Below are positions 42,920-51,639 of a stretch of DNA of 64,000 bases, one piece after another. Both the position numbers and the translations under genes were made by a program. Numbering within the stretch: the first letter of the stretch is position 1; every line of letters starts with the position of its first letter. Origin of the DNA: Ruminococcaceae bacterium KH2T8 (GTDB lineage Bacteria > Bacillota > Clostridia > Saccharofermentanales > Saccharofermentanaceae); NCBI GenBank assembly GCA_900111435.1, contig FOIY01000003.1, positions 214,201 to 278,200 on the forward strand. The letters are read 5' to 3'. Under the pieces are notes generated by a model, which was not told the origin of the DNA, ran no database searches, and saw only the letters and a program-made list of their open reading frames with translations.

Positions 42920-43489
42920 TCAGTTCATGTTCGCGATCGAGCTCTCGATAAAGCCGTCGAACATCTTGCTCAGGTTATCTACCTTCTCGTCGATATCTTC
43001 TTCCATGTTATTCCAGATGTACTCCAGGAAGAAGCCGATAAATGCATATGTGTAGAACCTCGAGATCTGGCGGATAGTCTTATCGGGGATGTTGCGACCC
43101 GCTACCTTCTTTCGTACATAGCTAAGGAAAACGGTATCCGTTATCTCGAAGATATAGTACTCGAGCTGCTCTCTCGAAAGCGAGTCGAAGATGTGATGAA
43201 TGAGCTTGGGGTTATCGCGGCACATCTTAAAGAACACCTTGATCGCGTTCTGCCACGTGGAATATTCATAGTTGTTACCGTCATTATTACCATCGGCGCG
43301 GATGACTGCGAGCTTCATGCCGAACCATTCGTTCAGGAGCTCGAACTTATCCCTGTAGTGATAGTAGAAAGTATTGGAACTGATGCCGCTGCGCTTAACG
43401 AGCGCAGAAACCGTGATCTTATCGAACGTCATCTCGGACAGCATTTCCTCGAACGCCGTCATGATCGCACCTTTAGTGAGCAAAGCCAT
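42920..43489 (-). CDS. TetR/AcrR-family transcriptional regulator
   Basis: The 189-residue product has the N-terminal TetR helix-turn-helix (MTAFEEMLSEMTFDKITVSALVKRSGISSNTFYYHYRDKFELLNEWF) and a ligand-binding helical C-terminus of the TetR_C_7 kind (RDNPKLIHHIFDSL, FYTYAFIGFFLEYIWNNMEE). It is divergent from fabF and the 185-bp spacer between them holds a 10-bp perfect inverted repeat plus a further half-site over the fabF start point. It probably represses itself and fabF, responding to a lipid-related signal; this is inference from position. Downstream spacer 42735-42919 is AT-rich and shows no gene. Confidence 0.88.
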   Translation of the reverse strand: MALLTKGAIMTAFEEMLSEMTFDKITVSALVKRSGISSNTFYYHYRDKFELLNEWFGMKLAVIRADGNNDGNNYEYSTWQNAIKVFFKMCRDNPKLIHHIFDSLSREQLEYYIFEITDTVFLSYVRKKVAGRNIPDKTIRQISRFYTYAFIGFFLEYIWNNMEEDIDEKVDNLSKMFDGFIESSIANMN

Positions 43490-43534
43490 CCCAATAAACC
43501 TCCAAACCGACTATGCACATGATACCACAGATTT

Positions 43535-43562
43535 TTAGGACAAAATGAAGAATTTGTCCTAA
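43535..43562. promoter_or_regulatory. Candidate TetR operator TTAGGACAAA/TTTGTCCTAA
   Basis: A perfect 10-bp inverted repeat with an 8-nt centre lies 45 nt upstream of the tetR start, between tetR and fabF. The core TAGGACAA recurs at 43649-43656 by the fabF ribosome site. Confidence 0.6.
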
Positions 43563-43609
43563 TTTGAGCAATTATCAGAAACTTCTCAAATTCACACAAC
43601 CGCGCAAAC

Positions 43610-43656
43610 TTGACAGTACAACTTCCGTGATCGTTTAACTACACTATGTAGGACAA
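43610..43656 (+). promoter_or_regulatory. fabF promoter with operator half-site
   Basis: TTGACA (43610-43615), an 18-nt spacer and a weak TTTAAC (43634-43639) predict a start near 43646. TAGGACAA (43649-43656) lies right at the start of the transcript, where a bound TetR protein would block it. Confidence 0.5.
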
Positions 43657-43674
43657 TGATCGAGGAGATATATT

Positions 43675-44904
43675 ATGGAAACTCGCAGAGTAGTTATAAC
43701 GGGTATGGGTGCCATCACACCGCTCGGAAATGATGTTGAGACTTTTTGGACAGGCCTTAAGGAATGCAGGAACGGAATCGGTCCCATCACGAAAGTAGAC
43801 GTTTCGAATTTCAAGGTAAAGCTCGCAGGCGAAGTCAGGGATTTCGACCCCAAGGAATATATGGACTTTAAGTCCGCAAAGAGGATGGGACTCTTCTCTC
43901 AGTATGCAGTAGCCGCAACAAGAGAAGCGATGGATCAGTCGGCTCTTGATCTCGAAAGCGAAGACCCCTACAGGATCGGAGTCATCGTAGGATGCGGCAT
44001 CGGCGCCATGCAAAAGCACGAACAGGAGATCCCGAAGTTCTTCACGGACAAGAAGGTCGACCCGATGTATATCCCGACAGTCATCACGAACATGGCTTCG
44101 GCAAACATCTCGATCCAGTTCGGGCTCAAGGGAAAGAACATGGATATCTCGACCGCATGCGCTACCGGTACACACTGCATCGGCGAAGCATATAACACGA
44201 TAAGATTAGGCGAAGCTGACGTTATGGTCGCAGGCGGTACGGAGGCTGCAATCACACCTTCGGGCGTATTCGGATTTGCGGCACTTACGGCTCTTACTTC
44301 AAATCCCGATCCCGATACGGCATCACGTCCTTTCGATAAGGATCGCGACGGATTCGTACTCGGAGAAGGCGCAGGCGTAGTCATCCTCGAGGAATACGAG
44401 CATGCCGTAAAGCGCGGCGCAAACATCCTCGCGGAAGTAGTCGGCTACGGCGTAACTAACGATGCTTACCACATCACATCCCCTGCCCCTGACGGAAGCG
44501 GCGCAGGTACAGCCATGAAGCTCGCGATCGAGGGTGCGGGTCTTACTCCCGACGATATCGATTATATTAATGCACACGGCACATCTACTCACCTTAATGA
44601 TCTTTACGAGACGCGCGCGATCAAGTTCGCATTCGGAGATGCTGCAAAGAAGGTATCGATCAATTCGACTAAGTCCATGACGGGTCACCTCTTAGGCGGC
44701 GCCGGTGCGATCGAGGCTATCGTATGCGTTAAGTCGATCCAGGAAAACTATGTGCATGCCACGAGGAACTCCAAGGAGCCCGAAGAGGAACTCGACCTCG
44801 ATTACACTTTCGGCGAAGGAAAGCACAGACAGGTCGACGTTGCCATGAGCAACTCCCTGGGCTTTGGCGGCCACAATGCAACACTGATATTTAAAAGAGT
44901 ATAA
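43675..44904 (+). CDS. fabF: Beta-ketoacyl-ACP synthase II
   Basis: The 409-residue product has the full KAS II signature: RRVVITGMGAITPLGNDVETFW, catalytic Cys in DISTACATGTHCIGEAYN (about 161), the two His in NAHGTSTHLNDLYET (about 302) and STKSMTGHLLGGAGAIEA (about 338), and NSLGFGGHNATLIF. It elongates acyl-ACP with malonyl-ACP. It is outside any fab operon here, faces a TetR regulator, and is followed by a terminator, so it is a single-gene unit; it may be a second, regulated copy used for temperature or lipid adjustment. Confidence 0.95.
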   Translation: METRRVVITGMGAITPLGNDVETFWTGLKECRNGIGPITKVDVSNFKVKLAGEVRDFDPKEYMDFKSAKRMGLFSQYAVAATREAMDQSALDLESEDPYRIGVIVGCGIGAMQKHEQEIPKFFTDKKVDPMYIPTVITNMASANISIQFGLKGKNMDISTACATGTHCIGEAYNTIRLGEADVMVAGGTEAAITPSGVFGFAALTALTSNPDPDTASRPFDKDRDGFVLGEGAGVVILEEYEHAVKRGANILAEVVGYGVTNDAYHITSPAPDGSGAGTAMKLAIEGAGLTPDDIDYINAHGTSTHLNDLYETRAIKFAFGDAAKKVSINSTKSMTGHLLGGAGAIEAIVCVKSIQENYVHATRNSKEPEEELDLDYTFGEGKHRQVDVAMSNSLGFGGHNATLIFKRV

Positions 44905-44937
44905 GTCGCTCCCCTGTAACTTATAGTCTCCTAAAGC

Positions 44938-44979
44938 AAAAGTCCGAACCCCAAAAGCGAGGTTCGGACTTTTTATTTT
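44938..44979. terminator. Terminator after fabF
   Basis: AAAGTCCGAACC-10 nt-GGTTCGGACTTT followed by TTATTTT; on the other strand the stem is followed by TGCTTTAGG, so it mainly serves fabF. Confidence 0.88.
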
Positions 44980-44982
44980 CAG

Positions 44983-46542
44983 TTAAGGGAGATCCGTCAC
45001 ATACAAAAGATCATACCCATTTGAGTGCATCCACGGCTCCTCTTCCACAAGATCGTAATCGTACCTGTCCTGCCATACCAAGAGGATCTTCCCCTGGCCG
45101 ATCATTATCCTGATATCGGATACGAGCGCATAACGAACTCCCATTTCAGAGCCGTCCCATTCTTCTCCTCCGACGACGCCCGGCTCGAAAGTATACGAAT
45201 CGATGACCTCGGCATTTGATCCGTCGAGATCACTTTTTACGATATCGACACCTGTATCCGTATACTCGGTGTAGTAGATATGACCGCCGTAAAGAGTAAT
45301 TCCGCCTCTGGTGTCGACCATCTGATCGGAATAAGATCCGTATGCATATTGATCGATACCGTCACATCCTACGAAAGTATCCAGTACGTTCGGGAAGATC
45401 TCATCAGCCGACAGGTCTGACGGCACCGTTCCGTAATCTATATCGCCGATATAAAGTTCGGGCTCGGAAAGCGCTCCGCCTTCGATCGAAGATACCAGTA
45501 TAAACGAACCGCGCCTTGTCTCGGAGGCATTTCCCGAAGCACCGCCATAAAGTCTGTCTGTCGTCGCCTCATAACGTGTGCGGCTGTCATCACGGCACTC
45601 GAGATAATAGAGATTTCCGTCCGCCGTGCATAAGTCCATGAATCTATATCCTTCTTGAGGCTCAACGATCTCTTCACAAGAAGAAGTCTCAGGATCGAGC
45701 TTCAGGATAAAGTATCTGCTGCTGAGATACAGATCGCCGCCCTCGGCACTGATCGTCTGGAACTCATATTCGCCTTCGTATACAGTCGTGAGCTCACCGT
45801 CCGCGCTCAGCTTTTTGACCTGTGTATAGCCGTAACCCTTATCCCCACGTGAAAGAAAATAAAGACCGTCTTCCGTATCAACGGAGCGGTTGATGTAATT
45901 ACCGAGAAGATCATCCAGGATATCGGATCTCATCGTGTGATCCGTCTGACCATAAATGCCGTAATTGACACTGTAGCTCTTACAGATGTCGTAAGCATCG
46001 AGCCACGACGGGAACGTAACCGCGAAAAGAGCAACAAACACGGGCACAAACTTTATCTCATTCTTTCGCATGCTCTTAGTCTCTTTCTTATCGCCGTTCT
46101 TCCTGCTCCTGATCAGGCTTACGATCTCCGATACGAAAGCCAGTGCCGCGATCGCAAATAACTCAACATGAGTATGGCTGAGCTTCAGGTCATATCTTGC
46201 GAACTTGATACAGGTAAGATAATAAAGTCCCATAGAAGCCGCGACGAAAAGGAATACGGGTGTCAGGGTAACCTGTCTTCTCGCCTTCTCGCTCCTGTCG
46301 AGATAAACACCCATAAATATGAGTACAGCCGCCAGGATCAGCGCCATTGCCAGCCAGAGATCGACAGCCTGCCAGAAGCTTCTTACGGATGTTGCCGAGA
46401 GCCCTGTTCCGCGAGAAATATTCGCAAACGGAGCACGGCACATGATCTCGTCGTAAAAAGACGTAAACCCCGGATTACCGCCGCGGATCAATGTTACCGC
46501 GCACGCCAGACATGCGATCGCCAATAAGATATACAAAACCAT
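44983..46542 (-). CDS. Membrane protein with C-terminal propeller-like (DUF5050-type) sensor
   Basis: The 519-residue product has an N-terminal membrane segment, a loop, then three to four more segments (about 60-155) and another at about 168-185. The remaining 330 residues form repeated short strands with Tyr/Asp/Gly (DGLYFLSRGDKGYGYTQVKKL, GDLYLSSRYFILKL, DGNLYYLECRDDS, GGHIYYTEYTDTGVDIVKSDLDGSN), the pattern of DUF5050/propeller domains. The propeller would be extracellular. Function unknown. It abuts the fabF terminator on the convergent side. Confidence 0.65.
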   Translation of the reverse strand: MVLYILLAIACLACAVTLIRGGNPGFTSFYDEIMCRAPFANISRGTGLSATSVRSFWQAVDLWLAMALILAAVLIFMGVYLDRSEKARRQVTLTPVFLFVAASMGLYYLTCIKFARYDLKLSHTHVELFAIAALAFVSEIVSLIRSRKNGDKKETKSMRKNEIKFVPVFVALFAVTFPSWLDAYDICKSYSVNYGIYGQTDHTMRSDILDDLLGNYINRSVDTEDGLYFLSRGDKGYGYTQVKKLSADGELTTVYEGEYEFQTISAEGGDLYLSSRYFILKLDPETSSCEEIVEPQEGYRFMDLCTADGNLYYLECRDDSRTRYEATTDRLYGGASGNASETRRGSFILVSSIEGGALSEPELYIGDIDYGTVPSDLSADEIFPNVLDTFVGCDGIDQYAYGSYSDQMVDTRGGITLYGGHIYYTEYTDTGVDIVKSDLDGSNAEVIDSYTFEPGVVGGEEWDGSEMGVRYALVSDIRIMIGQGKILLVWQDRYDYDLVEEEPWMHSNGYDLLYVTDLP

Positions 46543-46637
46543 CTGAAAGCCCCCTGCCTCATACTGCTTTTTCTATATTACTAAAGACGTACTGTAAGCT
46601 CAAAAGTTGCTCTTCGAAAGATTTTTTCTGAAAGGTA

Positions 46638-46695
46638 TTGACAACTATATCGGGAGCCGATATACTCAGGTTACGATATATCGGGAGCCGATATA
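46638..46695 (+). promoter_or_regulatory. PadR-operon promoter with two identical operators
   Basis: TTGACA (46638-46643), a 17-nt spacer and TATACT (46661-46666) form a strong promoter. The perfect palindrome TATATCGGGAGCCGATATA fills the spacer and -10 (46646-46664) and is repeated exactly at 46677-46695, 31 nt (three helical turns) downstream. The transcript begins between them. This is the layout expected for tight autorepression by the PadR protein encoded two genes later. Confidence 0.9.
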
Positions 46696-46750
46696 ACGAC
46701 AGACGATACAAATCCTAAATACACAAAACGGAATAACGGAGGACAAGACA

Positions 46751-46945
46751 ATGACAAAGACAACAACAGCAAAGAAGGCAGTAATGGGAATCATCACAAC
46801 AGGCGCTCTCATGGCAGCGATCGCAGGAGCAGTACTTATGTTTAACGGCAGCCTTGCAATGGGACTTCTTCTCATCAACGTAACGGGCCTGTCGCTTTCG
46901 ATCTATAACATCTATACCAGAAGAGCAACAAAGGAGGACAACTGA
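46751..46945 (+). CDS. Small two-helix membrane protein heading a PadR operon
   Basis: The 64-residue product (GGAGG site 8 nt before ATG) has a basic N-terminus (MTKTTTAKKAVMG) and two hydrophobic segments (about 11-31 and 36-52), ending in YTRRATKEDN. Its TGA overlaps the padR ATG by one base (TGATG), so the two are translationally coupled. I know no named family. As the first gene under a PadR-controlled promoter it may be a stress-induced membrane peptide. Confidence 0.75.
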   Translation: MTKTTTAKKAVMGIITTGALMAAIAGAVLMFNGSLAMGLLLINVTGLSLSIYNIYTRRATKEDN

Positions 46946-47256
46946 TGCCACAGCAAGCACTTACCGAGGCGGTATTTTATATCCTCCTCTCACTCATGAA
47001 GCCGCTTCACGGATACGGAATAATCCAGAATGTTGGCGAACTTTCCAAAGGCAGAGTAAAGCTCGCCCCCGGTACACTCTACGGCGCCCTCAACTCACTG
47101 GTAGATAAGGGATGGATAGATCAGCTCCCGGAGAATCCCGAGAGCAGAAAGAAGGAATATGTGATCACCAAAGCCGGCAAGACGATACTCGCAGAGGAGA
47201 TCGACAGGCTCTTCGAACTTGCGGAAAACGGCAGAAAGATCCTGGAGGGAAAATAA
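46945..47256 (+). CDS. PadR-family transcriptional regulator
   Basis: The 103-residue product is a short PadR (subfamily-2 type): LTEAVFYILLSLMKPLHGYGIIQNVGELSKGRVKLAPGTLYGALNSLVDKGWIDQL, then KKEYVITKAGKTILAEEIDRL. The winged helix binds palindromes and the last helix forms the dimer. The two palindromes over the operon promoter are the likely targets. In other Firmicutes such PadR proteins are encoded next to DUF2812 genes, as here. Confidence 0.92.
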   Translation: MPQQALTEAVFYILLSLMKPLHGYGIIQNVGELSKGRVKLAPGTLYGALNSLVDKGWIDQLPENPESRKKEYVITKAGKTILAEEIDRLFELAENGRKILEGK

Positions 47257-47257
47257 G

Positions 47258-47824
47258 ATGCGCACAAGATTTCATAAACTCTTCTGGATCTGGCAGCTTC
47301 AAAAGGAAGAAGCATGGATCAACGAGATGGCATCTCACGGCTATGGTCTCATCAGTGTCGGAAGGATCACTTTTGACTTCGAAGATATCGAGCCTGATCG
47401 ATACGGATACAAGGTCGTATTCCGCAAGGGTGCTTCTAATTCCGACAGTGTCAGGAACTTTCTGAAGTTCATGGAGGAACTCGGAATCGACAACGTAGGT
47501 CATGTGTCCTTCCCGAATTACACGGTGGTATACCTTCGATACGAAAAGAGCGAAGAGAATCTCGAATTGTATTCGGATATAGACTCGAAGATCGAATACG
47601 AGAAGACCATGTGCGATTACCTCAATTTAGTGGCATGGCTCAATGTCTTCGCCTGGGTTCTTAATATGTTCATCTTCATAATGAGCATGATCCACAACGT
47701 CGGAAACTTCATAAACTTATTGAGCGTGATCAATCTTGTCATAGCAATACTCTGCTTCAAGAGCATTCACACCAGGAAAAAGAAGATAAAGGATCTCAAG
47801 GCAGAACGCGAGATCCACGAATAA
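47258..47824 (+). CDS. DUF2812 membrane protein
   Basis: ATG 47258 directly follows the padR stop (1-nt gap), with GGAGGG inside the padR end; a GTG-type earlier start at 47219 would overlap padR and is rejected. The 188-residue product opens MRTRFHKLFWIWQLQKEEAWINEMASHGYGL, the DUF2812 signature (E-x-E-x-W-L-x-x-M-A-x-x-G), and ends with two membrane segments (about 130-165) and a basic tail (RKKKIKDLKAE). DUF2812 proteins with PadR neighbours are suspected stress or antibiotic-response modules. Confidence 0.88.
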   Translation: MRTRFHKLFWIWQLQKEEAWINEMASHGYGLISVGRITFDFEDIEPDRYGYKVVFRKGASNSDSVRNFLKFMEELGIDNVGHVSFPNYTVVYLRYEKSEENLELYSDIDSKIEYEKTMCDYLNLVAWLNVFAWVLNMFIFIMSMIHNVGNFINLLSVINLVIAILCFKSIHTRKKKIKDLKAEREIHE

Positions 47825-47844
47825 AAGGATAAAGGGAGATAAAT

Positions 47845-49044
47845 ATGGAAAAGATAACTCATCAGGACAGGATCAAGCCTTGGATGGGTGTAGTCCTCTT
47901 CGCCGTAGTAATGGCAGTATTCATCTTAATATGCGCACCTTTGCAGATGAAGTACGGCATTCCGGGACTCATCGCAACAGAATTGATCGTAGCGGGGATC
48001 GGCATCTTCTATTGCCTTATAACAAGAGTCAAGATCAGCGAAGTGCTTCCCATGAAGAAGATCACATTAAGAGACTTCTTCGGATGCGTGCTCCTTCTCA
48101 TAAGCACATACATGGTATCGATCATATCAGCTCTCGTAATGCCGCTCATCTACCCGCCCTGCGCATCTGAGGCGGCTGAGATATCGGACATGCTCTACGG
48201 CAATATGAACTACCTCTCAACGCTGTTCGTAGTAGCTCTCCTGCCCGCTATCTGCGAAGAGACGATCTACAGAGGCGCTATCCTCTCGTCTTTCAGAGGC
48301 ATCAAGAAGGAATGGATCGCAATGGTGGTCGTAGGACTCTTCTTCTCGATCAATCACCTCTCGATCCTCAGAGGTCCCTTCACTTTCGTACTCGGAATGG
48401 TCCTCACATATGTAGTCATAAAAAAGAACAACATCCTTCTTTCCATGATGATGCACTTTATGCTCAACGGATTCTCCGCGACTCTCGCATACGTCATGAG
48501 CAAGTCGACAGACCTTACCGCAGCTGCGGATTCTTCAGCTTCAACAAGCACGACGCTAATGTCGATCGGTGCTTTCCTGATTCTGGGCTGCGCGGCACCG
48601 GTACTCTTCATCACGGCAAAGATGCTCCTCGACCCCAAGAGCCACAAGGCAACCAAGTACATCTACGCAGGTATCCTCTCAGGTGTCATGTTCCTGTCCG
48701 GTATATGTATACTTGCCGTGAGCACGAATAATAGCACGGTAACAAATTTGTCGTTCAGCTATGACGTTACCGAGGCCGACCACGTAGAGAGCACCTACTT
48801 CTCTATCGAGGAAGATAACAGCTATACGATCTCTGTCTCAATGGCAAATGCAGACGGCTTCTATCACGCGATGATCGTAGACAGCGAAGGCAATATCGCC
48901 TGCGAGAGCGACATGGGCGACGGTCTCATCAAGACATATACCTCGACCGTAGAGCTTCACGAAGGCGGTTACCAACTCGTGATCGAAAGCGACAGCGACG
49001 CCGTCGGATCGACACCTACCGTTTCTTTCAGAGTACAGAAGTAA
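47845..49044 (+). CDS. CPBP-family intramembrane protease with extracytoplasmic C-terminal domain
   Basis: The 399-residue product (GGGAG site) has eight or so membrane segments and the CPBP (Abi) motifs: motif 1 CEETIYRGAILS (about 136), motif 2 FFSINHLS (about 168) and motif 3 MHFMLNGFSA (about 203). A beta-sandwich-like tail (about 290-399: FSIEEDNSYTISVSMANADGFYHAMIVDSEG) follows the last membrane helix, unusual for the family. It ends the PadR operon. CPBP proteases act in bacteriocin immunity and peptide maturation; the actual substrate is unknown. A terminator follows. Confidence 0.85.
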   Translation: MEKITHQDRIKPWMGVVLFAVVMAVFILICAPLQMKYGIPGLIATELIVAGIGIFYCLITRVKISEVLPMKKITLRDFFGCVLLLISTYMVSIISALVMPLIYPPCASEAAEISDMLYGNMNYLSTLFVVALLPAICEETIYRGAILSSFRGIKKEWIAMVVVGLFFSINHLSILRGPFTFVLGMVLTYVVIKKNNILLSMMMHFMLNGFSATLAYVMSKSTDLTAAADSSASTSTTLMSIGAFLILGCAAPVLFITAKMLLDPKSHKATKYIYAGILSGVMFLSGICILAVSTNNSTVTNLSFSYDVTEADHVESTYFSIEEDNSYTISVSMANADGFYHAMIVDSEGNIACESDMGDGLIKTYTSTVELHEGGYQLVIESDSDAVGSTPTVSFRVQK

Positions 49045-49082
49045 TATCAGGGGGTTGCCCCACCAAAGCAAAGTAACTACAA

Positions 49083-49126
49083 GGCCCGCACCTCTCCTTT
49101 ACCAAGGGATGAGGGGCGGGTCTTTA
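49083..49126 (+). terminator. Terminator after the PadR operon
   Basis: GGCCCGCACCTCTCC pairs imperfectly with GATGAGGGGCGGGTC, followed by TTTAAC. Confidence 0.65.
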
Positions 49127-49131
49127 ACAAT

Positions 49132-49167
49132 ATGTTTAAACATGCAAATCCCGTAACGTGATAAAAT
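49132..49167 (+). promoter_or_regulatory. Promoter of the second sensor-cyclase gene
   Basis: An extended -10 TGATAAAAT (49159-49167) lies 33 nt ahead of the GTG start. The 12-bp palindrome ATGTTTAAACAT (49132-49143) covers the -35 position and could be an operator. Confidence 0.45.
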
Positions 49168-49200
49168 TTAAGTATTATTGATAAAGGAAGTTACGGATCG

Positions 49201-51042
49201 GTGATAAGAAACATAGCGGCAGTCGTATCCGGTATGGATGAAGAATACCCGTACCACATCATCAGAGGTATTAATGACGTAGCTAAAAAGAACAACGTCA
49301 ATATCTCTTATTTTGCTGCGTACGGCAATATATTGAGAGCAGACAAGCTCGACGTCGGTGAGCTCTCGATCTATAACCTTCCGGACTTCGCCGAATTCGA
49401 CGGCGCTATCCTCATAACGAATACTTTCGCTAATCCGGAGCTTCGTGACTCGGTCATCGCACGCGTCAAGGCGGCACACATCCCGACCGTGATCTTCGAG
49501 TGCAAGGAACATGAGGAATTCTACGACATAAGTATCGATAACTACTCGGTCATGAAAAAGCTCGTCGAGCATCTGATCCATGAGCACGACTGCAGGACAC
49601 TGAACTTCGTCTCGGGTCCCTTGAGCAATCCCGAAGCCTACGACAGATTCATGGCATTTAAGGATGCTCTTACCGAGAACGGCATCGAGCCTGACGAGCG
49701 AAGGATATTCTATGCGGGCTTTAAGAGCTACGACGGTATCAGAGCGATCGAAGACTTTGTAAAGTCAGGTCTTCCCCTCCCCGATGCCTTTGTCTGCGCC
49801 AACGACTCGATGGCTTTAACGCTCATGACAAAGCTTCAGAGAATGGGCTACAAGGTCCCTCAGGACGTTATCGTCACCGGATTCGACTATACATTTAATG
49901 CACGAAATTCTTCTCCCGCACTTACAACGGTCAGAAGACCTCTTTACCATTCGGGAGCCGAAGCATGTGAGATCCTCCTCGACCTCATGAACGGCAAGGA
50001 AAGGCCTCACCACACTCTGACAGATGCATTCCCGGTATTCTCGGGAAGCTGCGGCTGTACACCCGAAGACAACGAAGACATCATAGACTTTAAGCGCTAT
50101 ACATATCAGCGTCTCGAGCAGACATATACGAGCGTTCATATGCTGAACCGCCTGATCGCGGGACTTGCGACCGCTTCGTCGATCGAAGAGTGCGTAGAGA
50201 TACTTAAGCAGATGCTCAACACCTTAGACTGCGAGAAGTTTACTCTCTGCCTCGTAAGCAACTGGGAAAAGGCTTACCACACTCTGGCGCTCGAGGAAGA
50301 TACATTCTATTCGGAGTTCATGACCGCTCCCCTTATCTGGGACAACGGCGAAAGCAGATCCGTCGCGAACTTCCCGACATGTAACCTGATGCCCGAGGAG
50401 CTCACCACTGGAGGCAACGTCAATTACTTCCTCCCTATTCATTTTGACGACAGATGCCTCGGATATATCATCATGACGAACAGCGACTTCCCGATCTACA
50501 GTGTCCTGTGTCACACGATGACCATGAGCATCAGTAATGCCGTAGAGCACGTATCAAAGCTCAACGTTCTCGATCCTCTGTGTAAGATCTATAACCGCAA
50601 CGGCTTTATCATGAATGCGGATAAGATCTATAAGGAATGTATCGAGGAAGGATCAGATATCGTCGTCAGCTTCATTGACCTCGACGGTCTTAAGCTCATA
50701 AACGACAACTACGGCCATAAGGAAGGCGACTTTGCCATCGTAAAGACAGCCGAAGCGATAAGCGACTGCTGCTCCGATGATATGGTCTGTGCAAGATTCG
50801 GCGGCGACGAGTTTGTTGCTTTCGGAAGAGAAGACCGCCATGCTTTGATGTCTTTCGAAGAGAGGCTCAACAATAAGCTCGGGGAGATCAATGCCGACGT
50901 CAGCAAGCCCTATTCCATCGCGGCAAGCATCGGAACGATCATAGCGCCTGCGGCGGAGGACCTGAAGATCATGGATATCATCCAGATGGCAGACGATAAG
51001 ATGTATAATATCAAGAAAGACAGAAAAGCCGCCAGGACATAA
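49201..51042 (+). CDS. LacI-type sensor domain fused to GGDEF diguanylate cyclase (paralogue)
   Basis: The 613-residue product starts at GTG 49201 (AAGGAAG site). It has no signal peptide or helix-turn-helix. Residues 1-290 form a LacI-type binding fold (IAAVVSGMDEEYPYHIIRGINDVAKK, PTVIFECKEHE, LPDAFVCANDSMALTLMTKLQRMGYKVPQDVIVTGFDYTF, ALTTVRRPLYHSGAEACEIL). A middle region follows (about 310-450), then GGDEF (DPLCKIYNRNGFI; FGGDEFVAFGRE at about 534). Organisation and length match the protein at 36416, so these are two receptors of one kind with different ligands. The last codons form part of the terminator stem. Confidence 0.88.
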   Translation: MIRNIAAVVSGMDEEYPYHIIRGINDVAKKNNVNISYFAAYGNILRADKLDVGELSIYNLPDFAEFDGAILITNTFANPELRDSVIARVKAAHIPTVIFECKEHEEFYDISIDNYSVMKKLVEHLIHEHDCRTLNFVSGPLSNPEAYDRFMAFKDALTENGIEPDERRIFYAGFKSYDGIRAIEDFVKSGLPLPDAFVCANDSMALTLMTKLQRMGYKVPQDVIVTGFDYTFNARNSSPALTTVRRPLYHSGAEACEILLDLMNGKERPHHTLTDAFPVFSGSCGCTPEDNEDIIDFKRYTYQRLEQTYTSVHMLNRLIAGLATASSIEECVEILKQMLNTLDCEKFTLCLVSNWEKAYHTLALEEDTFYSEFMTAPLIWDNGESRSVANFPTCNLMPEELTTGGNVNYFLPIHFDDRCLGYIIMTNSDFPIYSVLCHTMTMSISNAVEHVSKLNVLDPLCKIYNRNGFIMNADKIYKECIEEGSDIVVSFIDLDGLKLINDNYGHKEGDFAIVKTAEAISDCCSDDMVCARFGGDEFVAFGREDRHALMSFEERLNNKLGEINADVSKPYSIAASIGTIIAPAAEDLKIMDIIQMADDKMYNIKKDRKAART

Positions 51043-51062
51043 CCCCGGCGGTCTTTTTATTA
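51026..51062 (+). terminator. Terminator overlapping the cyclase C-terminus
   Basis: AAAGCCGCC within the last codons pairs with GGCGGTCTTTTT. Confidence 0.65.
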
Positions 51063-51064
51063 GT

Positions 51065-51592
51065 TTATCCGTTTATCTCGTCCTTGAGCTTATCGAAGAA
51101 TGCCCTGTACCTGTCGACGTGCGTCTTTATCGCAGTCTCCGACTCCGAATAATCTATCAGGCCTTTGGCGTCGACCCATTTATAATCCGTGGTCTCGCCT
51201 TCCTGAAGGACTACCGAATCGGCAGGAACATCCACATCCGCTATATAGGAATATATGATGCTGTGGCTGTGATCCCTGATCGTCTTATTGATAAACTGCA
51301 GGTCCTCTCCCCTGATACCGGTCTCCTCGAACATCTCACGGCGGGCACATTCTTCGGAGACCTCACCTGATACAGCCGAGCCTCCGCAGCTCGCTTCCCA
51401 GAACCCGGGATAGACATCCTTCCCCGGGTGCCTCCTGGTCAGAAGATAGGATCCGTCACTGTTTCTTATGAGAATATCGCACACCAGATGGTAGTACCCT
51501 TCGGGTATATTCAGGTAGTTCCCGTGCGTTCTCTCCCATGTCTTATCGGTCTTATTGCCGTCTTTGTCGTAAAGATCCCAGATCTCTGCCAT
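51065..51592 (-). CDS. Nudix hydrolase
   Basis: The 175-residue product begins IWDLYDKDGNKTDKTWERTHG, the N-terminal pattern of the IPP-isomerase-like Nudix group (YfcD type), and contains the Nudix box within GGSAVSGEVSEECARREMFEE followed by TGI (about 69-92). Substrates of this group include nucleoside diphosphate derivatives; the exact one is not readable. ATG 51592 follows GGAG. A copy of the TGTAACA-type palindrome (51612-51626) lies just upstream of its ribosome site. Confidence 0.9.
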   Translation of the reverse strand: MAEIWDLYDKDGNKTDKTWERTHGNYLNIPEGYYHLVCDILIRNSDGSYLLTRRHPGKDVYPGFWEASCGGSAVSGEVSEECARREMFEETGIRGEDLQFINKTIRDHSHSIIYSYIADVDVPADSVVLQEGETTDYKWVDAKGLIDYSESETAIKTHVDRYRAFFDKLKDEING

Positions 51593-51639
51593 CGCCTCTG
51601 CTCCTTATATTTGTAACAATGTTAAATGCGGCCGGCAGG

